Counted from the stretch's first letter, positions 18,009 to 28,113 are shown. The stretch is 64,000 nucleotides of DNA from an uncultured Alistipes sp. (GCA_944326855.1 CALVFO010000003.1:1-64000); one strand, 5' to 3'. Numbers and translations: made by a program. Notes: generated from the letters alone by a model not told the origin.

Positions 18009-19334
18009 ATGAGTTCAAACGCCAAACTGGTTTCACGTTCGGTGCTCGTACCGTTCATTCTGGTGACCAGCCTCTTCTTCGCCTGGGGTTTCGCCAACGA
18101 CATCACCAACCCCATGGTCAAAGCCTTCTCCAAAATCTTCCGGATGAGTACCACCGACGGGGCTCTCGTACAACTGGCCTTTTACGGAGGATATTTCGCC
18201 ATGGCCTTCCCGGCCGCCCTCTTCATCCGCAAATTCTCGTACAAGTCGGGGATTCTGGTCGGATTGGCTCTGTACGCCATCGGAGCGCTGATGTTCATTC
18301 CGGCCAGCGAAACGGGACTCTATTTCCCCTTTCTGATCGCCTACTTCATCCTCACCTGCGGACTCTCCTTCCTGGAAACCAGCTCCAACCCCTATATCCT
18401 GAGCATGGGCGACGAAGCTACCGCCACCCGACGACTCAACCTCTCCCAGGCCTTCAACCCCATCGGATCGTTGCTGGGCATGTTCTGTGCCATGAACTTC
18501 ATCCAGGCACGCCTCAACCCCATGGACACCGCCGAACGGGCCCAACTTTCGGAAGCCGAATTCGAAGCCGTCAAAGCCGCCGACCTGGATGTACTGATCA
18601 CCCCGTACGTGATTGTCGGACTGGCTATTTTAGCCCTATTCTTTATCTTCCTCTTTACGCGCATGCCCAAAAACGGCGATAAAGACCACTCGCTAAACCT
18701 CGGTAAAGTACTCAAACGCATCCTGGCCATCCCCCGCTATCGCGAAGGAGTAGTCGCCCAGTTCTTCTATGTCGGCGCTCAAATCATGTGCTGGACCTTC
18801 ATCATCCAATACGGAACCCGCATTTTCACGGCCCAAGGCATGGAGGAACAAGCCGCCGAAGTGCTCTCCCAACAATACAACATCGCCGCCATGGCCATCT
18901 TCTGCGTCAGTCGGTTTATCTGCACCTTCCTGATGAAGTACATCTCGGCCGGCCGACTGCTGATGATTCTGGCCATTGCCGGTTCGGTGCTGACCCTCGG
19001 CGTGATCGGCTTTCAGGATATCACCGGACTCTATTGTCTGGTCGGGGTCTCGGCCTGCATGTCGCTGATGTTCCCCACCATCTACGGGATCGCCCTCGAA
19101 GGATTGGGCGATGACGCCAAATTCGGAGCCGCCGGACTGATTATGGCCATCCTCGGCGGTTCGGTCATGCCTCCGTTGCAGGCCGCCATCATCGACCAAG
19201 GCACCTTAATGGGCCTGCCGGCCGTCAACGTCTCGTTTGTCCTGCCCTTGATCTGTTTTCTGGTCATCATCGTGTACGGCTACCGCAGCCATGCCATCCA
19301 CCAGAAACACAAACGTGCTCCACAAACCGCATAA
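18009..19334 (+). CDS. fucP: MFS sugar:proton symporter, L-fucose permease type
   Basis: A 441-residue transporter of the fucose/glucose-galactose:H+ symporter family with about 12 hydrophobic segments. Family motifs include LFFAWGFANDITNPMVKAF near the N-terminus and CGLSFLETSSNPYILSMG in the middle. The Asn/Asp of the first and the Glu of the second correspond to substrate and proton sites in FucP. The start at 18009 lies after the promoter and avoids a non-hydrophobic extension. The next gene is a RbsD/FucU-family mutarotase, which favours fucose (or a similar aldose) as substrate, although the family also includes glucose/galactose carriers. Confidence 0.85.
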   Translation: MSSNAKLVSRSVLVPFILVTSLFFAWGFANDITNPMVKAFSKIFRMSTTDGALVQLAFYGGYFAMAFPAALFIRKFSYKSGILVGLALYAIGALMFIPASETGLYFPFLIAYFILTCGLSFLETSSNPYILSMGDEATATRRLNLSQAFNPIGSLLGMFCAMNFIQARLNPMDTAERAQLSEAEFEAVKAADLDVLITPYVIVGLAILALFFIFLFTRMPKNGDKDHSLNLGKVLKRILAIPRYREGVVAQFFYVGAQIMCWTFIIQYGTRIFTAQGMEEQAAEVLSQQYNIAAMAIFCVSRFICTFLMKYISAGRLLMILAIAGSVLTLGVIGFQDITGLYCLVGVSACMSLMFPTIYGIALEGLGDDAKFGAAGLIMAILGGSVMPPLQAAIIDQGTLMGLPAVNVSFVLPLICFLVIIVYGYRSHAIHQKHKRAPQTA

Positions 19335-19347
19335 AACACTCGACAAT

Positions 19348-19941
19348 ATGATCCGGGCCCTTTTGTATCAGGCCGTCATGCTGTCTCTTCTTTTAGGAAC
19401 CACGGCCTGCCAACACGACCTCAAACAACCAACCGATCAACCTTCTTCAACGGAAAAACCTATGTGGAAAAAAGAATTCAGCCAGCAGCTCCCGCTGCTG
19501 GGTCATCGAAACTGGATCCTGGTCGTCGACCAGGCTTACCCCCTGCAGAGCGCTGCCGGCATTGAGATAATCGATACGCAACAGCCGCTCAAACCGGTTC
19601 TGGGCGAATTGCTCCGGATGATCTCAACGGCCGGACACATCAAGCCGATCATCTACACCGACCTGGAACTCAACTACCTGAACGATTCGATCTGCCCCGG
19701 TTCGGAAGCAGCACGCAACGACCTCAAAGAGGTCTTGAAGGAGTACCCTTTGCACACCCTGCTGCACGAAGAAGTATTCGGAAAACTCGATCAGGCTTCG
19801 AAACTCTTTCAGGTCATCGTTCTGAAAACGACGTCCCGAATTCCCTACTCTTCCGTTTTCATCGAGTTGGATTGCGGTTACTGGACGACCGAAGGCGAAC
19901 AGGCGCTCCGGGCCAAGATGAAAGCCGACGCCAAGCCATAA
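19348..19941 (+). CDS. RbsD/FucU-family mutarotase-like lipoprotein
   Basis: 197 residues. The part from about residue 40 onward (FSQQLPLLGHRNWILVVDQA) matches the RbsD/FucU fold, with the catalytic His in LLGH and the Asp in VVD, and a later LELNYLND segment. Such enzymes interconvert anomers of fucose or ribose. In-frame upstream sequence gives a hydrophobic leader and a lipobox (LLLGTTAC, then QHDLKQ), predicting a lipid-anchored periplasmic protein, whereas RbsD and FucU are cytosolic. A start at the internal ATG (19462) would give a cytosolic form of ordinary length. It is 13 nt after fucP and thus co-transcribed. Confidence 0.75.
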   Translation: MIRALLYQAVMLSLLLGTTACQHDLKQPTDQPSSTEKPMWKKEFSQQLPLLGHRNWILVVDQAYPLQSAAGIEIIDTQQPLKPVLGELLRMISTAGHIKPIIYTDLELNYLNDSICPGSEAARNDLKEVLKEYPLHTLLHEEVFGKLDQASKLFQVIVLKTTSRIPYSSVFIELDCGYWTTEGEQALRAKMKADAKP

Positions 19942-19966
19942 ATAACCTGCCTCACCCTGATATAAT

Positions 19967-20000
19967 CCAAAAGCCGTCCCTTGGAAGGGGCGGCTTTTGG
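19967..20000. terminator. Rho-independent terminator after fucP operon
   Basis: CCAAAAGCCGTCCC pairs with GGGGCGGCTTTTGG around a short TTGGAA-type loop. Its A/T-rich outer stem makes it usable on both strands, between the fucP operon and ddh, which converge. Confidence 0.75.
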
Positions 20001-20190
20001 GTATAGCCGAATGTCTTCTCTCCGACAAACGACCGCTCGCTTTGCTATTCTTAAAAATCGGAGAGGGACAACAGACTGGAACCGATTATCGAAAATCAGG
20101 GAGAGACAACAGATGGCCATCCGTCGGTACAGCGCGACTCTCGCCTCTTTTCCTCCCTTCCAGTCGTCGGATCTCCCTATTCCGGGACCC

Positions 20191-21087
20191 TTACACCAAA
20201 CGACGAATCAATTCTTCCCGATCTCCGTACAGATAATCGATCGGAGCGATTTCGATCATGGTATAGGCCCCCGGACGCTGCAACATCGCAGCCCGAGCCG
20301 AAGAGACCAGAATCTGTGCCGTCAGAGCCGGATTATTAATCCGCATATTGAACTCGAAAAGCTGGTTCTGGGTCTTTCCCGACACGCCTTTGCGCGTCAG
20401 GTTCACCCCATGTCCCATATCCAACAGATCTTTCACACAGGGCACCTGCTGAACGTGGGTCTCGTCATGTACGAAATAATCGTCGGTCTTGATGGCCTGA
20501 GCAACCTGATCGAACGAAGCCCCTTCTTCCAGTTCCACGTATACCATCCGACGATGAATGCCCGTGCCCGTCGGGATCGTCATCGACAGAGCGGCTTTCA
20601 CGCCCGGCACCGCTTTGACGGCCACCGTATGTCCCATACTCATGCCAGGACCGAAATTGGTGTAGGTAATTCCCTGGGGTGCACAGGCTTCCAACAAAGC
20701 ACGAACCACCGAATCGCTGCCCGGATCCCACCCGGCCGAAATGATCGATACGGCACCATGCTGTTTGGCGATGCCATCCAGATGAGCACGTACCTTTACA
20801 ATGTCGGTATGAATATCGAAACTGTCCACGGTATTGATTCCCTGCGCCAACATGGCCTGAGCATAAGATTCGGCGCTACGCGAAGGCGTACACAAAATGG
20901 CCACATCCACCTTTCCCAATTTGGAGATATCATCCGTTACCTGATAGGACGACAATTCGGCCGGAACCTGTCGGGCATCCCGACGTACCACTCCGGCAAT
21001 TTCAAAATCGGGAGCCATTTCCAAGGCTTCCAACACATATCTCCCGATATTACCGTAACCGACTACGGCAGCTTTGATCTTTCCCAT
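20191..21087 (-). CDS. ddh: meso-diaminopimelate dehydrogenase
   Basis: A 298-residue cytosolic NADPH enzyme that makes meso-2,6-diaminopimelate from tetrahydrodipicolinate in one step, for lysine and peptidoglycan. The N-terminal Rossmann motif is GYGNIGR (10-16). Family segments are [31 protein letters not shown] and [15 protein letters not shown]. Length fits the family. It is monocistronic, with a strong promoter upstream, and converges on the fucP operon. Confidence 0.95.
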   Translation of the reverse strand: MGKIKAAVVGYGNIGRYVLEALEMAPDFEIAGVVRRDARQVPAELSSYQVTDDISKLGKVDVAILCTPSRSAESYAQAMLAQGINTVDSFDIHTDIVKVRAHLDGIAKQHGAVSIISAGWDPGSDSVVRALLEACAPQGITYTNFGPGMSMGHTVAVKAVPGVKAALSMTIPTGTGIHRRMVYVELEEGASFDQVAQAIKTDDYFVHDETHVQQVPCVKDLLDMGHGVNLTRKGVSGKTQNQLFEFNMRINNPALTAQILVSSARAAMLQRPGAYTMIEIAPIDYLYGDREELIRRLV

Positions 21088-21135
21088 AAAATAATGTGTA
21101 TGTTAAATTTCCAATAAGTTGTCTATTTTCTGACA

Positions 21136-21167
21136 CAAAGATATATTTTACCTCAAAAATTTCCAAT
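21136..21167 (-). promoter_or_regulatory. Promoter of ddh
   Basis: On the minus strand ATTG (21167-21164) is followed after 20 nt by TATCTTTG (21143-21136). This is a full match to the Bacteroidetes consensus, with a start near 21129 and a leader of about 42 nt. Confidence 0.75.
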
Positions 21168-21248
21168 AAAAATGGGGGCTCTTTCCTATTTATTTCCCGT
21201 TATGTACTATCTTTATAGTTGATTGAAACCCACAAACTCCCTCATCCG

Positions 21249-21902
21249 ATGAAGTCGATACTCCTCACATTGGGTATAGTACTAAGCATCAGCACCCTAT
21301 CTGCCCAACAAACCCTTTTGGTGAATGTCGTCAACGCCAAAGGAAAATCCCTGGCCCACAAAGCGACCGTTTCGCTCAAAAGCCAACCGACCGGTCAAAG
21401 TCCCGACCAGGACGCCCCCCTGAAGTTACAACCGGCCCCGAACGATACGCTTCGGATCGTGGTGGGGAATACCATCGGCACCATTCCCACCCGGAACCTG
21501 AGCGAATTGACGATCGTAGTCCATAAAAACACCATGACCAACCAGGAAACGGGAGAGGAATATCCTGTTTCCAAACTTCCGCGTTTCGATCCGCATAACA
21601 TCGCGGGTTCATCGGCTTCTGCCATGTTTATCGACCTGGAGAGTCTGGTCACCAGCAAATTCCCAAGCGTCAGAATTCAGCAAGGGAATGCCTTTCTGAT
21701 CGGGAACACCACAGGCTCTCAGCAAACGCCCATGCTGATTTTGGTGGACGGAAATCAGGTGATCAACTTTGCCCAAGCCAACGAAACCATCAGCGTCCAA
21801 CAAGTCAAAAGCATCGACATCAAACGATCCGATCCCATCTACGGAATCCGTGGGTTAGGCGGCATCATGGAAATCACCCTGATCAAAGGCAGAGACCTTT
21901 GA
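21249..21902 (+). CDS. Free-standing TonB-receptor plug-domain protein
   Basis: 217 residues with a signal peptide (MKSILLTLGIVLSISTLSAQ). The first half resembles a small carboxypeptidase-regulatory-like segment. The second half (TPMLILVDGNQVI ... VQQVKSIDIKRSDPIYGIRGLGGIMEITLIKG) is a TonB-dependent receptor plug. It then stops without any barrel. A 217-residue plug-only protein is periplasmic rather than a pore. It could be a regulator or decoy, or a truncated receptor whose barrel was lost. No barrel remnant is visible after 21902, where a terminator follows directly. A weak -7-like TATCTTTA lies at about 21208. Confidence 0.75.
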   Translation: MKSILLTLGIVLSISTLSAQQTLLVNVVNAKGKSLAHKATVSLKSQPTGQSPDQDAPLKLQPAPNDTLRIVVGNTIGTIPTRNLSELTIVVHKNTMTNQETGEEYPVSKLPRFDPHNIAGSSASAMFIDLESLVTSKFPSVRIQQGNAFLIGNTTGSQQTPMLILVDGNQVINFAQANETISVQQVKSIDIKRSDPIYGIRGLGGIMEITLIKGRDL

Positions 21903-21927
21903 GCCTTCGGTCGACTCGAAATCAAAG

Positions 21928-21961
21928 AAAGAGCGTGTATTATGAAATACACGCTCTTTTT
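21928..21961 (+). terminator. Terminator after plug-domain gene
   Basis: AAAGAGCGTGTAT (21928-21940) pairs perfectly with ATACACGCTCTTT (21947-21959) across a 6-nt loop and runs into a T-tract. It begins 26 nt after the stop codon. Confidence 0.9.
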
Positions 21962-22321
21962 GAATCCGTTTTTGGAAGCATTCAGCCGAACAGTCCCTAA
22001 CTAACCTTATCCTGTTCCGGCATATTGTCCCGAAGCACTTTGCAGGCCCAACCTCCAACAGCCAGACCCCTAAAAACATCCTAAATGTCCCATTTCGAAC
22101 AGCCAAACGCTTTCCCCGAAAACAGGGATCCTTCCCATTCCAACAAAGCCCTGGTGAGGATTCCCCAAAAAAGATCGGGATGCAGCGTCCCGCTGGATCC
22201 CGATCCCCATTTTATTAACCTTTGTTGTAGACTGCGTCCTCACGTATCTGTAAACCCATCATCCCCAATCGTTACAAATTCAAACCAAGGATTTCGGGTT
22301 TCAATCCGCAAGCACCTGCAA
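21962..22321. other. Intergenic DNA between plug gene and susD
   Basis: About 360 bp with no credible reading frame, RNA or clear terminator for the converging susCD operon. Confidence 0.5.
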
Positions 22322-23920
22322 TCAAGGGTTCTGTACGATCAAATTATTCGTATTCAGTTCCTGTTCCGGAATCTGCAATACCAACTGCGCGTACGGAATC
22401 GTGTTGGCCGTGTGATGTACCGTAGAACCGCTGCGATTCACATCGACCTTCCAACGACGGTTGTTATAGAATTCCAAGGAATGTTCACCCCACATTTCAA
22501 TACGCGTCTGCAATTTCACCATATCCAGAACACTCATGCCGCTCATGCTCGGATAGGTATCGCAGGTCAAGGCGCCGTTCGTACGTTCACTGATCAACGT
22601 ATTCAAGGTATTTTTAGCTTCGTTTTCCTGTCCCAATTGAGCCTGTGCTTCCGCTTTCATCAAATAGGCTTCCGAAACGCGGAACAGGCAGTAATCAATG
22701 GTCCCGTATTTGCAAACGGTCGAGTTCCCGACGCTTCCTCCTACCCCTACGTTAGCGGCAAATTTGAGATTGATATACGAACCGATATCGTATTCACTCC
22801 CATCATCCGCAAAGGAAGAGGCACTCGGAGCCACGAATTTTCCGAACGTACTCACCTGGAAGTTATCCTTACGGTAGTCTTCATCGGCAATCTTGTTGTA
22901 CAAACGGTCGTCGATACGAGCCTGTTTGCCGCCCGAGGCCATGAAGTTCAACCAATAATCGGCGGAAGAACGTTCCTTGTTGGCATTATCCCAACCCAAA
23001 ATACATTCGGGATTGGCCGACAGATCGGTAAAACCACGACCTGAAGCATAATATACGCAAGGTTCACCGGCATTGGCCGAATTGCGTCCCACATACTGAT
23101 CTTCGCTCATAAGCTGATAATGAGCGATCAGTTTGTCGCAAGCCGTAACGGCTGTAGCCCAATCCTGTTTCCAAAGCGCAGCCCGAGCCAATACATAATT
23201 GGCAATTCCGGCATTCAGGTCACCTTTCGTATTCAGATCGTATCCGACCCCGGCTTCTTCGAACAGACTCACGGCCCGATCGGCCCATTTCACGATCGAA
23301 TCCAGCGTTTCCGAGGCGGTCGCACGAGCCACCGTACTTTGATCCAGCGAATAAACCGTATAAATAGGCACTCCCAATTCGTCCGTACCGTAGTTTTCCA
23401 TCAAATAGAGATAACCGTAAGCACGAGTCAGATAAGCCCGGGCCTGATATTCTTTCAGTTTGCTGGAACCGTTCTGTGCCACCAGTTCATCCGTCAGCAG
23501 GTTGAACACCTTGTTGGCCGCATGAACCAGATAATAACCTCGACGCCAGAAAGGTTCGTTGTTGACATTATCCGCCGTACGAAGCGAAATAAAATTGTAC
23601 ATTTCCAAATCGGCTCCCGTAGGAGGCAGGTTATCCAGCACCATGTCGTTACCGGAAAAACCTCGCTGCACGTCCAACGACTGAGCATACGCCCAATAGT
23701 CGTTACTCCATCCGTTGATGGATCCGGTATGTTTAAATTCGGAATTCAACCCATCGGCCATAGCGCCCATGATGCTTACGACGGTTTCGTCATCGGCGGT
23801 TTGAAGCAAATCTTGGACTTGTTCATTGGTAATCGCGTTGGGCGGTGTAATATTCAACTTCTCATTACACGAAGTTGCGATCAGCCCCAACAACAGTATA
23901 GCTATTGAATACTTTTTCAT
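22322..23920 (-). CDS. SusD/RagB-family nutrient-binding lipoprotein
   Basis: A 532-residue outer-membrane lipoprotein that captures a nutrient and hands it to the SusC partner. The lipobox IATSC precedes NEKLNITPPNAIT. Helical TPR-like features of the family are visible, such as KEYQARAYLTRAYGYLYLMENYG, ANYVLARAALWKQDW and FRVSEAYLMKAEAQAQLGQENEAKNTLNTLI. It is 13 nt downstream of susC. No glycosidase, peptidase or sigma/anti-sigma gene adjoins the pair, so the substrate is unknown. Confidence 0.95.
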   Translation of the reverse strand: MKKYSIAILLLGLIATSCNEKLNITPPNAITNEQVQDLLQTADDETVVSIMGAMADGLNSEFKHTGSINGWSNDYWAYAQSLDVQRGFSGNDMVLDNLPPTGADLEMYNFISLRTADNVNNEPFWRRGYYLVHAANKVFNLLTDELVAQNGSSKLKEYQARAYLTRAYGYLYLMENYGTDELGVPIYTVYSLDQSTVARATASETLDSIVKWADRAVSLFEEAGVGYDLNTKGDLNAGIANYVLARAALWKQDWATAVTACDKLIAHYQLMSEDQYVGRNSANAGEPCVYYASGRGFTDLSANPECILGWDNANKERSSADYWLNFMASGGKQARIDDRLYNKIADEDYRKDNFQVSTFGKFVAPSASSFADDGSEYDIGSYINLKFAANVGVGGSVGNSTVCKYGTIDYCLFRVSEAYLMKAEAQAQLGQENEAKNTLNTLISERTNGALTCDTYPSMSGMSVLDMVKLQTRIEMWGEHSLEFYNNRRWKVDVNRSGSTVHHTANTIPYAQLVLQIPEQELNTNNLIVQNP

Positions 23921-23933
23921 AACAAATCGAAAT

Positions 23934-26900
23934 TTAGAAAGTTATATTAAGGCCCAAGGAGCACGTACGCATGTAAGGATAGGCCATCGCCCCTACGTCA
24001 AGACCACCGGTCAACGACATACGAGGATCGATACCGTCCTTGCAAATCATCCAGAAATTGTCCAGCGAAGCATACACGCGGATACCGTCAATACCGATCT
24101 TCTTCATCCATTTGTCCGGGAAGTTATACCCTACGGTAATGTTCTTCACGTTCAGATACGATGCCTTGAACAAGGCCAGGTCCGTCCGCGTAGATTCATC
24201 TCCACCAATGGTCGTACCGCTGACATACGGAGTGGTCGAGTAGGCAAACAACATCGGGAATTTGGCACCCTGATTGTCCGGAGTCCAGGTATTGCCCAGC
24301 AATTCTTTCGACAGATAGGCACTGCCGAGACCGTCTTCACCTCCCTGCGGATTATACCACCAGCTCGAGTGAGAAATGCTGTAGAAGTAACCGCCGATCT
24401 GGAAGGCAAACGTAGCGGACAAATCCAGATTCTTATAACGGAACGACGTACTGAAACCACCGATGAAATCCGGAGTCACGTCTCCGAATTCCTGACGGGT
24501 AGCCAACGAATAATCGGTCGTGTAAACGGTATTCCCGACGGAGATATCCCCATAAACATGTTTGGCACTCTTCAGAGCATCGATGTTGTCTTCCGATACC
24601 GTCGAGGCATACAGCGGAAGACCCGTTGCCGCATCCACGCCTCCGTATTTATAGATATAAAGGTTGTAGTACGGTTTGCCGATACCACGCAGATACATCA
24701 CCGGGCTACCGTTCACGTAAGCACCCTGTACATCCCATTTGTCGATGGAAGCCGTCCAGTTGCCCCCGTATTCATCCGAACCGGTTCCGGCAGGCACTTC
24801 CAACAAAGTCGTATTGTAGGTTCCCCCATTCACACTGAATGACCACAAGATATCGGGAGTCTTGATAATATCCACGCCCAATTCGAGTTCGAACCCGCGG
24901 TTACGCATCCGGGCCGAGTTCATGGGCAGGGTCGTCTGACCGGCCATGGCAAAGGAGATCGGAGTATCCCAGATCGCATCGTCGGTAATCGTCTGATACC
25001 AGTCCAACGTACCGTAGAAACGATCCCACAGACGGAAATCGAGACCTACATCGACCGTTTTCTTCTTTTCCCAGGTCAGGTTCGGGTTAGCGAATGTACC
25101 CTGTACCAACTTCCAACCATCGGGCTGATAGCTACCCGCCTGAGAGTATGATGTTGCACTATAAGTCCAGGTCTGATAACCGGCATAACGACCGATTCCG
25201 TTCTGATTCCCGATCACCCCGTAATCGGCACGCAATTTCAAATCCGTCAACCAAGAAGCATCCTGCATCCAAGGTTCGGCCGAGATACGCCAGGCACCGC
25301 CTACCGACCAGAAAGTACCCCAACGTTTATCCATGTCGCGGAATTTCGAAGAACCGTCGAAACGCAGGCTGGCCGTCAGATAATATTTATTGTCATAAAT
25401 ATAGTTGGCCCGGGCGAAATAACCTTCCAGCGCTTCCTGATCTTCTCCACCCCCGATACCGCTGAAGGTACCGCCAGAGTTCAGATAAATAAAGTTGGCA
25501 AACGTATTGAAGCCGTCGATCAACGAATAAGCCGACTTGTAGTTCATGCTGGAAGAACGCATCCAGTTGAATTCGTGACCGATCAAGGCATCTACGTGAT
25601 GTTTGCCATAGTCATGACCCCAGTTCAGGATCTGCTGACTGTTGATATTCATGTAATCACCATAGATACGACCCATGGCACCCTTTTCCGATACGGCCGC
25701 ACCGTGCGATTTATTCACATAACGATCCCGAACCGAAGAGGTATAGTCGACGGCCAAATTAGCCGTGAAGGTAAAGTCTTTAAGGAACTTGGCATCGACA
25801 TAACCTCTCATATTGAAGTCATTGTAGATCGTTTCATCCTTATCGTTTTCCAACTGATAGAGCACATCGTAAGCCGACGAACGGGAAGTAACGGGATAAC
25901 GTCCCAGCACTGAACCGCCCGAAGGATCCAACGGAGAATATTGTACGCCCGGACCATCTACCACGACTTTTTCTCCGTCCTGATAGATCAAATTACCGTC
26001 TTTATCACGAGCATACATCGAAGCCAAAGGAGAATAACCGTTGGCCCACAAGAAAACATTCTGCACGGCAGCACCCGAGTTACGACCGTAACGAGTCGCC
26101 GGAGACTGCGTGGCACGACGGCTGTAAGCCGCATTGACCCCTGCTTTCAACCATTTGGTCACCTGCGCATTCAAATTGACACGCATGTTGTAACGGTTGA
26201 AATGCGAACCCACGATATACGAAGGATCTTCCAGATAACCGGCCGACACATAATAATCGGTCTTTTCAGTAGCCCCGCTCACCGTCAAATTGTACTCCTG
26301 GCGGAAGGCTTTCTGATACAACAGATCTTCCCAATCATCAGGTTCATACAACAAACGGGCATTCGGATTCAGTTTTCCCGTCGTAGGTTCTACCAAATAG
26401 GCACCGCTCATGGTAGACGAAGCGTTAACACCGGAACCCGTAGGCGTATAAACGGCTCCCGGCACATCATAGTACATCCAGTTATACAAGCCGTTACGTC
26501 CGTTGAAATCGGTCGTACTACCCGTATAATTGAACAAATGCTCACTGGCAAACAAGGCTGCCTCTTCATGCGACATGTTCGGGTTCGAGAGGTTCGTCGT
26601 ATACATTTCCGAGCTACCATAACGAACCGAGTTGTAAATCCCCTGCCACATCAGTTCATAATAATCCGAAGGTTCGCGAATCAGATCGGGCGACCCATTG
26701 TTGCCGATCATGTTCATCCCCCATTTAGCATCGAAAGTAACCTTAGCACGACCTTCTTTCCCTTTTTTGGTCGTTACCATGATCACCCCGTTAGCACCAC
26801 GCGACCCCCACAAAGCCGTCGAAGCCGCATCTTTCAAAACCGTAATCGATTCGATGTCTCGCGGGTTCAGCGTCGACAGCGCACTGCTGTTCGAGTTAGG

Positions 26901-27467
26901 CACCCCATCAATCACCACCAGGGCATTGGAGTTGTTCTGACTGGCGGTTCCGATCCCACGAATACGAATCCCCATGTCGATCCCCGGCTGACCGTCGACC
27001 GACGAAACCTGCAGCCCCGGGATAGCCCCTTCCAACGCTTTGGTCAGGGTCGAGTTGGATTGCGAACTGATGATCTCGGAGTCGATCGAACTGAGCGATC
27101 CCGTCAAGTCCTTTTTCTTGGCGGTACCGAATGCGATCACCACGACATCTTCCAACGATTGTGCATCGTCTTCCAACGTCACGTTAATCGTCTGGGTGTT
27201 ACCCACCGTAACCGAAACCGATTTCATCCCCAAGAAGGAAAAGTTCAGCGTACTTCCTACCTGAGCATTGATCGAATAACGACCATCCAGATCCGTCGCC
27301 GTTCCCACGGTCGTTCCCTGCACGGTCACACTGGCGCCCGCGACAGCCGAGCCGTCACTACCTGTTACAACACCGGAATAGGTGCGTTGCTGCGCTTGCA
27401 GTACACACGTCCCCACCACTGTCATCCACAGCGCCAACAACAATCGAAGAGTTAGTGTTCCTTTCAT
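23934..27467 (-). CDS. SusC/RagA-family TonB-dependent outer-membrane transporter
   Basis: 1177 residues from the start at 27467, chosen because it opens the signal peptide (MKGTLTLRLLLALWMTVVGT ... QAQQ). A CarboxypepD_reg domain (about 27-105) is followed by the TonB-box-like region LEDVVVIAFGTAKKKDLTG. The plug domain has the SusC signature ITVLKDAASTALWGSRGANGVIMVTTKKG, and the long barrel ends CSLGLNITF. There is no STN domain, so signalling through a FecR-type anti-sigma factor is not expected. It forms the import pore with the SusD lipoprotein encoded next. Confidence 0.95.
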   Translation of the reverse strand: MKGTLTLRLLLALWMTVVGTCVLQAQQRTYSGVVTGSDGSAVAGASVTVQGTTVGTATDLDGRYSINAQVGSTLNFSFLGMKSVSVTVGNTQTINVTLEDDAQSLEDVVVIAFGTAKKKDLTGSLSSIDSEIISSQSNSTLTKALEGAIPGLQVSSVDGQPGIDMGIRIRGIGTASQNNSNALVVIDGVPNSNSSALSTLNPRDIESITVLKDAASTALWGSRGANGVIMVTTKKGKEGRAKVTFDAKWGMNMIGNNGSPDLIREPSDYYELMWQGIYNSVRYGSSEMYTTNLSNPNMSHEEAALFASEHLFNYTGSTTDFNGRNGLYNWMYYDVPGAVYTPTGSGVNASSTMSGAYLVEPTTGKLNPNARLLYEPDDWEDLLYQKAFRQEYNLTVSGATEKTDYYVSAGYLEDPSYIVGSHFNRYNMRVNLNAQVTKWLKAGVNAAYSRRATQSPATRYGRNSGAAVQNVFLWANGYSPLASMYARDKDGNLIYQDGEKVVVDGPGVQYSPLDPSGGSVLGRYPVTSRSSAYDVLYQLENDKDETIYNDFNMRGYVDAKFLKDFTFTANLAVDYTSSVRDRYVNKSHGAAVSEKGAMGRIYGDYMNINSQQILNWGHDYGKHHVDALIGHEFNWMRSSSMNYKSAYSLIDGFNTFANFIYLNSGGTFSGIGGGEDQEALEGYFARANYIYDNKYYLTASLRFDGSSKFRDMDKRWGTFWSVGGAWRISAEPWMQDASWLTDLKLRADYGVIGNQNGIGRYAGYQTWTYSATSYSQAGSYQPDGWKLVQGTFANPNLTWEKKKTVDVGLDFRLWDRFYGTLDWYQTITDDAIWDTPISFAMAGQTTLPMNSARMRNRGFELELGVDIIKTPDILWSFSVNGGTYNTTLLEVPAGTGSDEYGGNWTASIDKWDVQGAYVNGSPVMYLRGIGKPYYNLYIYKYGGVDAATGLPLYASTVSEDNIDALKSAKHVYGDISVGNTVYTTDYSLATRQEFGDVTPDFIGGFSTSFRYKNLDLSATFAFQIGGYFYSISHSSWWYNPQGGEDGLGSAYLSKELLGNTWTPDNQGAKFPMLFAYSTTPYVSGTTIGGDESTRTDLALFKASYLNVKNITVGYNFPDKWMKKIGIDGIRVYASLDNFWMICKDGIDPRMSLTGGLDVGAMAYPYMRTCSLGLNITF

Positions 27468-27527
27468 AATCAATTGTTTAAAGTTAATAAATAAGGATAG
27501 AGGTAAATTATATAGAGATAATTTCAT

Positions 27528-28113
27528 ACTCAGTTACTTATAAAACACAGAACTCATGATTTAACGTCCCTTTTTTCTGACATTCGAATAGGATTATGTC
27601 GCAAAAAGAAAAAATGGCCCCAGAGGGCCTTCTAACCGAATGACTATGTTTTTTTTAAAAAAATTTGCCGATTGGACAAAAAAACAATACATTTATTGGG
27701 TCGTAGTCATAAAAAAGGGACGAAAAAAGCAATAAAAAGATTCTTTTTCGAAAATTTCAGAACAGTCCCGATTTTCTCAAAATACCACACAAAGACATAT
27801 CGACTCATTCTCAACCGATTTTTCATTTTACCCAGCCTCTGAACCTGCCGTCGGGGGCCTTTCGAACGCGCAAAACCGTTTCGTTTCCCATTTTTTGCTT
27901 AATGACGGCATTCGCTTCACTTCCCGCCTGACAATTTTATACATCCGTTCATAAACTCTTTCCCAGGATACGCCCCTCTTCGATTTCTTCATTTTCGTTC
28001 CTTCCACGCTAAAACGGCCCCAAACCCGAAGTCCATATCGCTTTCTATTTCGCTTTTGCGGGGAAACCCGACGTAGCGCTTGGAGGATTTTTCATAAAAA
28101 AACCATCGATCCT
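27528..28113. other. Long AT-rich leader/intergenic region between susC and tRNA-Lys
   Basis: About 590 bp without a gene. The part nearest susC is very AT-rich with long A and T runs and should hold the susC promoter, but I find no exact TAnnTTTG on the minus strand. A short GC hairpin with a T-run lies inside (see 27602-27629). Confidence 0.5.
27602..27629 (-). terminator. Possible leader terminator (attenuator) upstream of susC
   Basis: On the minus strand GGCCC-TCTG-GGGCC is followed by ATTTTTTCTTTTTG. The stem is only 5 bp. It lies about 150 nt upstream of the susC start and in its direction, so if transcription begins further up it could end early. Confidence 0.35.

Noticed and set aside
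20053..20115. Two similar segments (GAGAGGGACAACAGA and GGGAGAGACAACAGA) about 40 bp apart
   Set aside because: Short and imperfect, only two copies, no coding or palindromic structure.
22322..27467. Complete polysaccharide utilisation locus
   Set aside because: Only susC and susD are present; no adjacent glycan enzymes, surface-binding proteins or regulator, so the substrate is not assigned.
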